This document shows, piece after piece, positions 42,744 through 52,345 of a stretch of DNA of 64,000 bases. The stretch lies in contig NZ_WWCS01000009.1 in assembly GCF_009857535.1 (NCBI RefSeq), positions 186,001 to 250,000 on the forward strand, read 5' to 3'. A program made the position numbers and the translations under genes. This DNA is from Duganella margarita (GTDB taxonomy: Bacteria > Pseudomonadota > Gammaproteobacteria > Burkholderiales > Burkholderiaceae_D). Below the pieces are notes generated by a model. That model was not told the origin of the DNA and made no database searches. It saw only the letters and a program-made list of their open reading frames with translations. Numbering within the stretch: the first letter of the stretch is position 1; each line of letters starts with the position of its first letter.

Positions 42744-43346
42744 TTAGCATTTCTCGTATTTCCAATTTCTCGCCTTACCTTCTGCGATCCATTCGATGGC
42801 TTGTTCACGCCTGCGCGTCCGCGTGGCTTCGGTCTTCGCTTCGGTCAGCCATTCGGCGTAGTCACGCTGCTTGCTGGGGCTGAAGCTGTTGAAGTGCGCG
42901 CGCGCCGCCGGCACCGCATCCAGTGCGGCCTGCAAGTCATCCGGTATCTCCAGCGAACGTGGCGCCGCCGGCTTGGCACGGGCAGGCGCCGCTACGCCAT
43001 CGTCGTTCAGCTGCATGGCGCGCTTGATGTAGGATGCCAGCACTTTTTTGGACGGCAGATCCTTGAGCGATGTGATGCGGCCGAAGTGGCCCATGGCTTC
43101 GCGATTGACTTCATCGGCTGCCATCAGCAACTCCGCCTTCCAGAAGTTCAGCGCGCAATGCGCCTTGAAGGAGGCCATGCTGCACATCATGCCCTTGTAC
43201 ATAAAGTGCGGGAAGCCCCACTTGATGGTCTCTTCCACCTCGGGACAGGCGGCGTGCACCACTGCGCGCAGATGCGCCAGTATCGGCTGCGCAAAGTCGG
43301 CGGATTTGGCGATATAGGCGTCAACGCGCGGATCGGTGGCGGGCAT
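42744..43346 (-). CDS. DUF1801 / YdeI (OmpD-associated) family protein
   Basis: 200 residues. N-terminal DUF1801 domain (RVDAYIAKSADFAQPILAHLRAVVHAACPEVEETIKWGFPHFMYKG). The C-terminal YdeI/OmdA part has IPDDLQAALDAVPAARAHFNSFSPSKQRDYAEWLTEAKTEATRTRR. Family linked to envelope or bacteriocin protection in enterics; biochemical role unknown. Nine bases downstream of the frameshifted gene on the same strand. Confidence 0.87.
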   Translation of the reverse strand: MPATDPRVDAYIAKSADFAQPILAHLRAVVHAACPEVEETIKWGFPHFMYKGMMCSMASFKAHCALNFWKAELLMAADEVNREAMGHFGRITSLKDLPSKKVLASYIKRAMQLNDDGVAAPARAKPAAPRSLEIPDDLQAALDAVPAARAHFNSFSPSKQRDYAEWLTEAKTEATRTRRREQAIEWIAEGKARNWKYEKC

Positions 43347-43355
43347 GATGGTCTC

Positions 43356-43954
43356 TCAGAAGAATTGTGGATTCTTCGCCAGCAGGTCGGCCTCGAATTT
43401 GTTGACCGCTTCAAAGTTGGGCAAGGCTGGCGACATGCGGCGGCCGGCATCCCAACTGCGCCAGGCACGCGCACTATCGTACTGCATCAGCAGCAGGTCG
43501 CCCAGATCCTTGTAGGCTCCGCCCAACATCGTCGTCAGCGTGACTTGCCTGCCGGTGGACAGCATGCATTCCATCTTGCCCAGCATGGTATCGAGAATCT
43601 GCGCGTCGCTAAAATCCTCGCTGGCGTCGCATGGATGTTCGGCGCGCAGCGCGTCCAGCTGTGGCGGCGTGGCCAAGCGCTCCAGCAGTTGCGGATGGCC
43701 GCCCGGCACATAGCGCATGAAGCGCGTGAACTGCGCCGCGTCCGTCGCCGAGACCTTGGCGCCGGCGGCGCTGCATGCGGCCAGCCTGATGCCGTCCACA
43801 TAGAAAACGCGCTGCTCGCCGTCGGTTTTTCCTCGGCCACGCCCGGCCCGGCGCTGAACACCGACAGCTCGTTCTCCTGCGTCTGTTTGTTGGTTAGCGC
43901 CGTATCGACCTTCATGGCGGCCGCCGCGCCGCGCAACAACTCACGGTTATGCAT
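43356..43954 (-). pseudogene. Frameshifted gene of unknown function (one base missing in an A5 tract)
   Basis: The downstream part, 43356-43799, reads as a plausible 147-residue soluble protein (TRFMRYVPGGHPQLLERL, MLGGAYKDLGDLLLMQYDSARAW) but has only a GTG start and no ribosome site. The upstream part, in another frame, runs from about 43954 to the A5 tract on the minus strand (T5 at 43826-43830). Adding one A would give the continuous reading GVAEEKTDGEQRVFYVDGIRL. So it is a frameshift mutation, a sequencing error in a homopolymer, or recoding by slippage. Start at 43954 is a guess. Family not recognised. Confidence 0.55.
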
Positions 43955-44097
43955 CTCCACCACCCCGCATAAAGCCAGCTTCCTTAAAAAATGGAGCGAC
44001 CATGATAAATCAGACAAGCCACCGGCTTGTAACATTTCGTTGCAGCTTACACATAGGTCATGTGGAATCGCCCGAAAAATGGCATATTCTAGAAACC

Positions 44098-45639
44098 ATG
44101 CATATTCCGACCATACCCCGCTCGCTCGCCATCCTTCTTTTGCTGGCAGGCTGCGCGACCACCAGCACCACGCCGCCGGCCCGCCAGACGCCCGCCGATC
44201 CGGTGGCGCTGAGCGCCGCGCTCAATCGCATCAGCTGGGGCGTCAACACCAGCACCTATCAGCAGGCACAGAAGATCGGCTACAGCGCCTGGCTGGAACG
44301 ACAGCTGCATCCCGGCTCGGCCGTGCTGCCGGCGGCCGCGCAGGCGCAGATCGACGCCATGACGATTTCGCAAAAACCGCTGCCGCAACTGGTGCAGGAG
44401 CTGGAACAGCAGCGCCGCGACTACGACAAGGCCATGGTCGACGACGACGCCAAGAAGGCCGCGCAGCGCGCCTACCAGCAGGAGATGAGCCGCCTGGCGA
44501 AAGAAGCCGCCACCCGCTCGCTGCTGCGCGACCTGTACTCGCCCAACCAGCTGCAGGAGCAGATGACGTGGTTCTGGATGAACCACTTCAACGTCCATCA
44601 GGGCAAGAGCAATCTGCGGGTGCTGGTCGGCGATTACGAAGAACAGGCAATCCGCCCGCACGCGCTGGGCAAGTTCCGCGACCTGCTGGCCGCCACCCTG
44701 CACCACCCGGCCATGATCCGCTACCTGGATAACGAACAGAACGCCGCCAACCGCATCAACGAAAATTACGCGCGCGAGATCATGGAGCTGCACACGCTGG
44801 GCGTGGATGGCGGCTATACCCAGAACGATGTGCAGCAGCTGGCGCGCATTCTCACCGGCGTCGGCGTCAACCTGGGCGACAAGACGCCCGACGTCCGCCG
44901 CGACAAGCAAAGCCAGTACGTGCGCCAAGGCCTGTTCGAGTTCAATCCGAATCGCCACGACTACGGCGACAAGGTATTCCTCGGCCAGACCGTCAAGGGC
45001 CGCGGCCTGGCCGAAGTGGACGAGGCGCTTGATCGCCTGAGCCGCAGCCCGGCCACCGCGCACTACGTCAGCCGCAAGCTGGCGATCTATTTCGTCGCCG
45101 ACGAGCCGCCACCGCAGCTGGTGGAGCGCATGGCGGCGCGCTTCCTGTCCAGCGACGGCGACATCGCCGCCGTGCTGCGCACCATGTTCGACGCGCCGGA
45201 ATTCACGCAATCGCTGGGCAAGAAGTTCAAGGACCCGGTGCACTACGTGGTGTCGGCGGTGCGCCTGACCTATGACGACAAGATCATTCTTAACGCCGGC
45301 CCGATGCTGAACTGGCTCAATCGCATGGCCGAACCGCTGTACGGCCGCCAGACGCCGGACGGCTATCCGTTGACGGCGTCCGGCTGGGATAGTCCGGGCC
45401 AGATGATCACCCGCTTCGAAATCGCCAAGGCCATCGGCAACGGCAACGCCGGCCTGTTCAAGACCGAAGGTACGCAGCCGCTGGAAAAGGTGGCCTTCCC
45501 GCAGCTGGCCAATGCGCTGTATTACCAGTCGCTGCAAACCTCGCTGGCGCCGGCCACCCGCCAGGCGCTGGAGCAAGCCGCCTCGCCGCAGGAGTGGAAC
45601 ACGCTGCTGCTGTCGTCGCCGGAACTGATGCACCGCTAG
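44098..45639 (+). CDS. DUF1800 family lipoprotein
   Basis: 513 residues from the ATG at 44098; signal with lipobox LLAGC (near residue 19). DUF1800 features: ALNRISWGVNTSTYQQAQKIGYSAWLERQLHP at the start, then TWFWMNHFNVHQGK, NYAREIMELHTLGVDGGYTQNDVQQLARILTG. The DUF1800 and DUF1501 proteins are nearly always neighbours, as here, and are predicted to act together outside the cytoplasm; function unknown. Confidence 0.9.
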   Translation: MHIPTIPRSLAILLLLAGCATTSTTPPARQTPADPVALSAALNRISWGVNTSTYQQAQKIGYSAWLERQLHPGSAVLPAAAQAQIDAMTISQKPLPQLVQELEQQRRDYDKAMVDDDAKKAAQRAYQQEMSRLAKEAATRSLLRDLYSPNQLQEQMTWFWMNHFNVHQGKSNLRVLVGDYEEQAIRPHALGKFRDLLAATLHHPAMIRYLDNEQNAANRINENYAREIMELHTLGVDGGYTQNDVQQLARILTGVGVNLGDKTPDVRRDKQSQYVRQGLFEFNPNRHDYGDKVFLGQTVKGRGLAEVDEALDRLSRSPATAHYVSRKLAIYFVADEPPPQLVERMAARFLSSDGDIAAVLRTMFDAPEFTQSLGKKFKDPVHYVVSAVRLTYDDKIILNAGPMLNWLNRMAEPLYGRQTPDGYPLTASGWDSPGQMITRFEIAKAIGNGNAGLFKTEGTQPLEKVAFPQLANALYYQSLQTSLAPATRQALEQAASPQEWNTLLLSSPELMHR

Positions 45640-45649
45640 GAGAAGCCCA

Positions 45650-46834
45650 ATGAAACGCCGTACCCTGCTTAAATCCCTGGCCGCCGCATCGGCCACCTTA
45701 TCCGCCAGCTCAATGGCCGGCCAGCTGTGGGCCGCACCGGCCAGCAAGACGCGCCTGCTGTTCGTCTTCATGCGCGGCGGCTATGACGCCACCAGTCTGC
45801 TGGTGCCGATCTCCAGCCAGTACTACTACCAGGTGCGGCCGAATATCGCGATTCCCAAAACCGCCGCGCTGCCGATCGACGCCGACTGGGGCCTGCACCC
45901 GGTGCTGGCCGACTCCATCCACCCGCTGTTCAACACCGGCCAGGTGGCGTTTGTGCCGTTCGCCGGCACCGAGGACCTGTCGCGCAGCCACTTCGAAACG
46001 CAGGACAGCATAGAACTGGGCCAGGCGCTGGACCGCACCCGCGACTACCGCTCCGGCTTCCTCAACCGGCTGGCGTCCACGCTCAACGCCGACCGCGCCA
46101 GCGCCATTTCTTTCACCGACCAGCTGCCGCTGATCATGCAGGGCGGCCTGCAAGTGCCCAACACCGCGCTGCGCAGCGTCGCCAAGCCGGCGGTCGATGC
46201 GCGCCAGGCCAAGATGATCGCCGCCATGTACGAGCACACCACGCTGGCGCAGCAGGTCAATGAAGGCTTCGAGGTGCGCGACGACGTGATGAAAAAAATG
46301 AGCGGTGAGATGCTGGCCGCCAACCGCAACGCCGTCAGCACCAAGGGCTTTGAACTGGAAGCGCGCCGCATCGCCAAACTGATGAAGGACAAGTACAACA
46401 TCGGCTTTGTCGACGTCGGCGGCTGGGACACGCACGTCGGCCAGGGCAGCGCCACCGGCTACCTGGCCAGCCGCCTCGACGAACTGGGACGCGGCCTGGC
46501 CGGCTTCGCACAGGAGATGGGGCCGGACTGGAAGGACACGGTCGTCGTCGTGGTCAGCGAATTCGGCCGCACCTTCCGCGAGAACGGCAACCGCGGCACC
46601 GACCATGGCCACGGCACCGTCTACTGGGTGATGGGCGGCAGCGTCAACGGCGGCAAGGTGCACGGCGAACAGGTGCGGCTGGAGCAGCCGACGCTGTTCC
46701 AGAACCGCGACTACCCGGTGCTGAACGAATACCGCGCCATGTTCGGCGGCCTGCTGTCGCGCATGTACGGCCTGAACGCCGGCCAGGTGGCCGCCATCTT
46801 CGGCACCCAGGGCCGCGACCTCGGGCTGGTGTAG
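45650..46834 (+). CDS. DUF1501 family protein, exported
   Basis: 394 residues with a Tat-like N-terminus (MKRRTLLKSLAAASATLSAS...). Sulfatase-like alkaline-phosphatase fold: FVFMRGGYDATSLLVP, DLSRSHFETQDSIELG, VGGWDTHVGQG, VVVVSEFGRTFRENGNRGTDHGHG, where Asp/His residues would bind metal. Ten bases after the DUF1800 gene, forming the standard pair. Confidence 0.9.
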   Translation: MKRRTLLKSLAAASATLSASSMAGQLWAAPASKTRLLFVFMRGGYDATSLLVPISSQYYYQVRPNIAIPKTAALPIDADWGLHPVLADSIHPLFNTGQVAFVPFAGTEDLSRSHFETQDSIELGQALDRTRDYRSGFLNRLASTLNADRASAISFTDQLPLIMQGGLQVPNTALRSVAKPAVDARQAKMIAAMYEHTTLAQQVNEGFEVRDDVMKKMSGEMLAANRNAVSTKGFELEARRIAKLMKDKYNIGFVDVGGWDTHVGQGSATGYLASRLDELGRGLAGFAQEMGPDWKDTVVVVVSEFGRTFRENGNRGTDHGHGTVYWVMGGSVNGGKVHGEQVRLEQPTLFQNRDYPVLNEYRAMFGGLLSRMYGLNAGQVAAIFGTQGRDLGLV

Positions 46835-48547
46835 CTACGGCGTCGCGCCCTGCTGCAGCCAGCGCGTGGCGGCGTCCGCGTCCAGCGACGGCGAGTAGAG
46901 AAAGCCCTGGAACGCGGTGCAGCCGGCGCCGGCCAAAAAGGCTGACTGGTCGATATTTTCCACGCCCTCGGCGATCACGTTCAGGCGCAGGTTCTGCGCC
47001 AGCTGGATTACCGTGCGCACCACCGCATTGCCGTCAGGGTTGCCGGGCACGTCGTGCAGAAAGCTCTTGTCCAGCTTGATGGTATTGACCGGCAGCGCGC
47101 GCAGATAGCTGAGCGAAGAATAGCCGGTGCCGAAATCATCCAGCGACAGCATAAAGCCGCGTTCGCGCAGCTGCTCGATGACGCGGCTGCCGCTGCGCTC
47201 CAGCTTGATGGCGTCGCGCTCGGTCAGCTCCAGTTCCACATCGCCGGCCGCCAGCCCGAACTCAACGAGGATCGCATCCAGCTGCGCCAGGTAGCCGTCG
47301 TCCAGCAGTTCCTTGGCGCAGGTGTTGATGCAGATACGCAGGCCGGTCACGCCGGCGTCGTACCAGCTGCGCAGCTGCGCGCAGGCGACCCGCATCACGC
47401 CCTTGCCCAGTTCCGGCAGCAGGCCCAGTTCGCCGGCCAGGCCGATCACATAGTCAACCGGCTGCTGGCCGAAGAAATCCGGCAGCCGCAGCAGCGCCTC
47501 CATGGCGATGGTGTGGCCATCGGCGGCCAGGATGGGCTGGTACTCCAGCCAGTAATCGCCGGTGCGCAGCACCCGCCGTAATTCGTTGTGGTCGGTATTC
47601 TTGCGGTGCGCCAGCTCGTCCAGTTCCTCGGTGTAGTAGTGGTAGCGGTTGCGGCCAGCGTTCTTGGCGTGGTACAGCGCCAGGTCGGCTTTTTTCAGCA
47701 GCGTATCTGGCGTGTCGGCGTCGCTCGGGCAGACCGCGATGCCAATGCTGGCGCTGATCCTGACTTCGCATTCGCCGATCTGGAACGGTCGCGCCAGATG
47801 CCGCAGCAGCTTCTCGGCCAGCACGCCGCCGCTGGCCGGCGACGGCGGATGCAGGTGCAGCAGGCCGAACTCGTCACCGCCCAGGCGGGCGATGTAGTCG
47901 CTCTCACGGCTGGCGCTGCGGATGCGCTGCGCGGCCTGCCGCAACAGCTGGTCGCCGGCCTGGTGGCCCAACCCGTCGTTGACTTCCTTGAACTCGTCGA
48001 GGTCGATCATCAGCAACAGCAGCAGCTGGCCGTTGCGCTCGGCCTGCGACACCATCTCCGACCGCCGCGTATCGAAAGCGGCGCGGTTGGCCAGGCCGGT
48101 CAGGCCGTCGATGGTGGCCAGGCGGCGGATTTGATCTTGCGCCAGCTTGCGCTCGGTGATGTCGCGCAGGATCTTCAGGTAGCCGATCAACTGGCCCTGG
48201 TCGTCGCGGATCGCCGTCAGCACGCCGTCGGCCCAGAACACCGACTGGTCCTTGCGCAGGTGCCAGCGGTTGTCGGCCGCCCGTTCGCCGCGCGCCGCCA
48301 GCGTCATTTCCTGGAACGGCTCGCCGTCCGCCTGGTCGCCGGCGGTGTACAGCAGCGCGCTGCCATGGCCAATGATCTCGGCAGGCGTGTAGCCAAACAC
48401 CAGTTCGGCGCCGAGGTTCCAGCTGGTCACCGCACTATGCGCATCAATGGTGAAAACGGCGAAATCGCGGACATTCAGGTAGATCTGCCGCAGCAGCAGC
48501 TCCGGCGCCAGGCCGGGGGCAATCACATGCGTCAATGGAGGGGTCAT
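46835..48547 (-). CDS. PAS-GGDEF-EAL cyclic-di-GMP protein
   Basis: 570 residues from the ATG at 48547. PAS domain (about 20-135, VRDFAVFTIDAHSAVTSWNLGAELVFGYTPAEIIGHG), GGDEF domain with an intact LGGDEFGLL site (near residue 235), EAL domain with MEALLRLP, INTCAKELL, DDFGTGYSSLSYLRALP and EGVEN, all the usual catalytic positions. Probably bifunctional or a phosphodiesterase controlled by the PAS domain. No membrane span, so a cytoplasmic sensor. Confidence 0.92.
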   Translation of the reverse strand: MTPPLTHVIAPGLAPELLLRQIYLNVRDFAVFTIDAHSAVTSWNLGAELVFGYTPAEIIGHGSALLYTAGDQADGEPFQEMTLAARGERAADNRWHLRKDQSVFWADGVLTAIRDDQGQLIGYLKILRDITERKLAQDQIRRLATIDGLTGLANRAAFDTRRSEMVSQAERNGQLLLLLMIDLDEFKEVNDGLGHQAGDQLLRQAAQRIRSASRESDYIARLGGDEFGLLHLHPPSPASGGVLAEKLLRHLARPFQIGECEVRISASIGIAVCPSDADTPDTLLKKADLALYHAKNAGRNRYHYYTEELDELAHRKNTDHNELRRVLRTGDYWLEYQPILAADGHTIAMEALLRLPDFFGQQPVDYVIGLAGELGLLPELGKGVMRVACAQLRSWYDAGVTGLRICINTCAKELLDDGYLAQLDAILVEFGLAAGDVELELTERDAIKLERSGSRVIEQLRERGFMLSLDDFGTGYSSLSYLRALPVNTIKLDKSFLHDVPGNPDGNAVVRTVIQLAQNLRLNVIAEGVENIDQSAFLAGAGCTAFQGFLYSPSLDADAATRWLQQGATP

Positions 48548-48593
48548 GGTGGTGGCAGCCCGGTGGGTTAAAAGCCATTGGACTGGCGCCGTG

Positions 48594-49163
48594 TTAACTG
48601 GTTCCCGGCGGAACCAGCCGCTGCTGCATGCGCGCCAGCGCCCGCATGAACAACGCCGGCTCATCGGCCGCGCGCGCCAGCACCAGCGCACCCTGGATGC
48701 CACCGACCACATCCTCGGCCAGCGCCAGCGCGCTGTCGGCGTCGTGGCCGCCGCGCTGCAAGGCGGCAGCCAGCGCCTGCACCCATTCGGCAAAATAGCC
48801 CTGCACCTTGACCGCGTAACGGTCGCGTTCATGGCCCAGCGCGAACACGCCCACCAGGCACACCTTGCGGCCGGACAGGAAATAGCGACCTACTGCCGTG
48901 AACATATCGGCCACGCCCTGCTGGGCGTCGGCGGCCTGGCGCAGCGGCTGGAACACCTGGTCGCGGAACCAGGAGTCGATCTCGCTCAGCACCGCCTCCG
49001 CCATTTCCTCTTTGCCGCCGGGGAAGAAGTTATAGATGCTGCCCTTGCCCAGCCGGGTGCCCTCGGTAATCCGCGCCAGGCTGGCGCCTTCGAAGCCGTA
49101 GGTGCGGAACACCTCGGCCAGCAGCGGCACCACGTCGCCCCGCTCTCCCATCACTCTTGGCAT
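48594..49163 (-). CDS. TetR-family transcriptional regulator
   Basis: 189 residues. N-terminal helix-turn-helix: VVPLLAEVFRTYGFEGASLARITEGTRLGKGSIYNFFPGGKEEMAEAVL. The ligand domain is of the TetR_C type seen with YxaF/LmrA-like repressors. It lies two bases after a DUF1348 gene, so the pair is one operon; likely represses it. Confidence 0.88.
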   Translation of the reverse strand: MPRVMGERGDVVPLLAEVFRTYGFEGASLARITEGTRLGKGSIYNFFPGGKEEMAEAVLSEIDSWFRDQVFQPLRQAADAQQGVADMFTAVGRYFLSGRKVCLVGVFALGHERDRYAVKVQGYFAEWVQALAAALQRGGHDADSALALAEDVVGGIQGALVLARAADEPALFMRALARMQQRLVPPGTS

Positions 49164-49165
49164 GT

Positions 49166-49633
49166 TTAAAATCCAAAATCACTCAGGCCTGGGTGGTCCG
49201 CCGGACGCGGGCCGTTGATATCCCAGTGGAATTTGCGGTCGGCAGCGGCAATCGGATGCTCGTTGATGCTGGCCAGGCGGCGCTGCATCAAGCCGTCTGC
49301 GGCAAATTCCCAGTTCTCGTTGCCATAGGCGCGATACCACTGACCCGAATCGTCATGGTATTCGTAGGCGAAGCGAACCGCAATACGGTTGCCGTCATGC
49401 GCCCACAATTCCTTGATCAGGCGGTACTCCAGTTCGCGCGTCCACTTGCGTTGCAGCAGGCCGACGATGGCGGCGCGGCCGGTGACGAATTCGCCGCGAT
49501 TGCGCCAGAAGCAATCTTCCGTGTAGGCCAGCGAGACCTTTTCCGGATTGCGGGTATTCCAACCGTCTTCGGCGGCGCGGACTTTCTGCGCGGCGGTTTC
49601 CAGCGTGAACGGTGGCAGTGGCGGACGAGTCAT
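49166..49633 (-). CDS. DUF1348 family (NTF2-like) protein
   Basis: 155 residues from the ATG at 49633, preceded by AAGGAG. Nearly full-length DUF1348: FTLETAAQKVRAAEDGWNTRNPEKVSLAYTEDCFWRNR, YRLIKELWAHDGNRIAVRFAYEYHDDSGQW and INEHPIAAADRKFHW. SnoaL-like cone fold, function unknown. Upstream partner of the TetR gene. Confidence 0.88.
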   Translation of the reverse strand: MTRPPLPPFTLETAAQKVRAAEDGWNTRNPEKVSLAYTEDCFWRNRGEFVTGRAAIVGLLQRKWTRELEYRLIKELWAHDGNRIAVRFAYEYHDDSGQWYRAYGNENWEFAADGLMQRRLASINEHPIAAADRKFHWDINGPRPADHPGLSDFGF

Positions 49634-49717
49634 GATGGAGCTCCTTCTGAATAATTTAAGTTGTACCAATCGGTACAATTACTTTATACCTTGGTCCGGC
49701 AAGATGCAAGCAGTTTT

Positions 49718-49975
49718 TTAACGGAAGATATCGGCCGCCAGCTGGCGCCCGGCCTCGCTCAGCGCCACCGTGCCGGTGATGCCGCCCTCGTCCAGAGCCA
49801 CGCTGAGCAGCCCGGCCTCCTCCAGCATGGTCAACTGGCGGCGCAGCACGCTCATTGGCCGTTGCACCTGTTTGCTCAGCTTGGCCAGCGAACAGGGTTT
49901 GTCCGGCCACTCGGTCTCGATGCGCCACAGCGCCTCCAGCAGGCCGGCCAGCACAGTCATCACTTGGTCATCCAT
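49718..49975 (-). CDS. Small winged-helix transcriptional regulator
   Basis: 85 residues from the ATG at 49975, which gives MDDQVMTVLAGLLEALWRIE; an open frame further upstream is less likely. Winged helix: CSLAKLSKQVQRPMSVLRRQLTMLEEAGLLSVAL then a TGTVALSEAGRQLA helix, MarR/ArsR-like. Divergent from the molybdo-oxidoreductase with 60 bases between starts, so probably its regulator. Confidence 0.78.
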   Translation of the reverse strand: MDDQVMTVLAGLLEALWRIETEWPDKPCSLAKLSKQVQRPMSVLRRQLTMLEEAGLLSVALDEGGITGTVALSEAGRQLAADIFR

Positions 49976-50035
49976 CGTGTTACGCTCTTTGGCTAAAATA
50001 CAATATACTCGTATCAAATATTACCGGACTGCAAC

Positions 50036-52345
50036 ATGAACAAAAAGCCCGAAGGCCACATCACACCTTACACGCAGCCGGCGGCCGGCTGGGGCGCGCT
50101 GAAACAGGTGGCGATCAATCTGGTGCGCGAACGCGTCGCCGGCGGCAACTACAAGACCCTGCTCAAGCAGAACCAGCCGGATGGTTTCGACTGCCCCGGC
50201 TGCGCCTGGCCGGACCGCGAACACGCGTCCACCTTTGAATTCTGCGAGAACGGCGTCAAGGCGGTGGCGGCGGAAGCCACCAGCAAGCGCGTCTACCCCG
50301 AATTCTTCGCCCGCCATACGGTGACCGAACTGCTGCAGCAGTCCGATTATGAACTGGAACAACACGGCCGTCTGACCGATCCCATGGTCTACGACGCCGT
50401 CAGCGACAAATACAAGATCATTGGCTGGGACGACGCCTTCGCCCTGATCGCGCGCCACCTCAACGCTCTGCCCGATCCCAACCAGGCCACCTTCTACACT
50501 TCCGGCCGCACCGGCAACGAGGCCGCCTTTTTGTTCCAGCTGATGGTGCGGATGTATGGCACCAACAACTTCCCGGACTGCTCGAATATGTGCCACGAGC
50601 CGACCAGCCGCGGCTTGCCAGGCACGGTCGGCATCGGCAAGGGCACAGTTACGCTGGAAGACTTCGAGCATGCCGACACGCTGCTGATCTTCGGCCAGAA
50701 TCCGGCCACCAACCACCCGCGCATGATGGGCGAACTGCGCGATTGCGCGCGGCGCGGCGCCACCATCGTTTCGATCAACCCGCTGCGCGAACGCGGCCTG
50801 GAGCGCTTCACCAGCCCGGCGCATGCGCTGGAGATGCTGACCGGCTCCAGCACCACCATCAGCACCGTCTTCATCCAGCCCAGGCTGGCCGGCGACTTCG
50901 CACTGATCAAGGCCATCGCCAAGCGCCTGGTGGAGCGCGACGACGCGGCGCTGGCCGCCGGCGCAGCCAGTTTGCTGGACCGTGAATTCATCGCCCGCCA
51001 CACCAGCGGCTACGAGGCCTTTGAGCAGGATCTGCGGGCGGAAAGCTGGGACCTGCTGCTGGCCGAATCCGGCGTGCCGCGCGCGCAGATCGAGCAGCTG
51101 ACCGACATCTACATCAAGGGCAAGAACGTGATCAGCACCTGGGGCATGGGCCTGACCCAGCACAAGAACGCGCTGAAGGCGGTCCAGATGCTGTCCAACC
51201 TGATGATGATGCGCGGCCAGATTGGCCGCCTCGGTGCCGGCCTGTGCCCGGTGCGCGGCCACTCCAACGTGCAGGGCGACCGCACCATGGGCATCGAGGA
51301 AAAGCCGACCAAGGCCTTCCTCGACCGCCTGCAAAAAGTCTTCAACTTCGAACCGCCGCGCGAACATGGCCTCGATACCGTCGACAGCATCCAGGCCATG
51401 CTCGATGGCGACGTCAAAGTGTTCATTGCCATGGGCGGCAATTTTGCCATGGCCACGCCGGACACACCGCTTACTTTCGAAGCGTTGCGCAAGTGCGAGC
51501 TGACGGTGCACGTCGCCACCAAGCTGAATCGCAGCCATCTGGTGATGGGCAAGGAGGCGCTGATCCTGCCGACGCTGGGCCGCACTGAAGTCGATCTGCA
51601 AAACGGCGTGGCGCAAGGCGTGACGGTGGAAGACTCAATGAGCATGGTGCACATCTCGTACGGCATCAACAAGCCGGCATCGGCCAACCTGCTGTCGGAA
51701 ACCGCCATCGTCGCCCGCCTGGCGCACGCCACGCTGGGCAGCGACAAAGTCGACTGGCTGGGACTCGGCGCCGATTACGCCCGCATCCGCGAGTTGATCG
51801 AACAGGTGTTCGACGACTTCCACGACTTCAACGCGCGCGTGGCGCACCAGGGCGGCTTCCACCTGCGCGTGGCCTCGCGTGAACGCGAATGGCGCACCGC
51901 CAGCGGCCGCGCGCAGTTCGTGCCGCACATAGTGGACACCGACACGCCGATCCACCGCGCCCGCGCGCTGCACGGCGAACGCCTGATGGTGCTGATGACG
52001 GCCCGCTCGCACGACCAGTACAACACCACCATCTACGGCATGGATGACCGCTATCGCGGCGTCTACGGCCTGCGCCGCGTGGTGTTCATCAACAAGGACG
52101 ACCTGGCGATGCTGGATCTGAAAAACGGCGAATACGTCGACATGGTCAGCGTGTGGGACGACAACGTCACGCGCCGCGCCCAGCGTTTCCTGCTGGTGGA
52201 ATACGACATTCCGCGCGGCTGCCTGGGCGCCTATTTCCCGGAAACGAATGGCCTGGTGCCGCTGCACAGCACCGCCGACGGCGCCGGCACGCCAACCTCC
52301 AAATCGATCCCGGTGCTGCTGGAACGCTCGGCGCATGAGGGCTAG
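50036..52345 (+). CDS. FdhF/YdeP family molybdopterin oxidoreductase
   Basis: 769 residues. Molybdopterin oxidoreductase fold: FYTSGRTGNEAAFLFQLMVRMYG, NNFPDCSNMCHEPTSRGLPGTVGIGKGTVT (possible Mo-ligand Cys), FGQNPATNHPRMM, VRGHSNVQGDRTMG, and a C-terminal molydopterin-dinucleotide domain (LMTARSHDQYNTTIYGMDDRYRG). The N-terminal CPGCAWPD in place of a full four-Cys iron-sulfur motif is typical of YdeP. YdeP is linked to acid resistance in E. coli; reaction unknown. fdhD, needed to sulfurate such cofactors, lies 3.2 kb downstream. Confidence 0.92.
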   Translation: MNKKPEGHITPYTQPAAGWGALKQVAINLVRERVAGGNYKTLLKQNQPDGFDCPGCAWPDREHASTFEFCENGVKAVAAEATSKRVYPEFFARHTVTELLQQSDYELEQHGRLTDPMVYDAVSDKYKIIGWDDAFALIARHLNALPDPNQATFYTSGRTGNEAAFLFQLMVRMYGTNNFPDCSNMCHEPTSRGLPGTVGIGKGTVTLEDFEHADTLLIFGQNPATNHPRMMGELRDCARRGATIVSINPLRERGLERFTSPAHALEMLTGSSTTISTVFIQPRLAGDFALIKAIAKRLVERDDAALAAGAASLLDREFIARHTSGYEAFEQDLRAESWDLLLAESGVPRAQIEQLTDIYIKGKNVISTWGMGLTQHKNALKAVQMLSNLMMMRGQIGRLGAGLCPVRGHSNVQGDRTMGIEEKPTKAFLDRLQKVFNFEPPREHGLDTVDSIQAMLDGDVKVFIAMGGNFAMATPDTPLTFEALRKCELTVHVATKLNRSHLVMGKEALILPTLGRTEVDLQNGVAQGVTVEDSMSMVHISYGINKPASANLLSETAIVARLAHATLGSDKVDWLGLGADYARIRELIEQVFDDFHDFNARVAHQGGFHLRVASREREWRTASGRAQFVPHIVDTDTPIHRARALHGERLMVLMTARSHDQYNTTIYGMDDRYRGVYGLRRVVFINKDDLAMLDLKNGEYVDMVSVWDDNVTRRAQRFLLVEYDIPRGCLGAYFPETNGLVPLHSTADGAGTPTSKSIPVLLERSAHEG

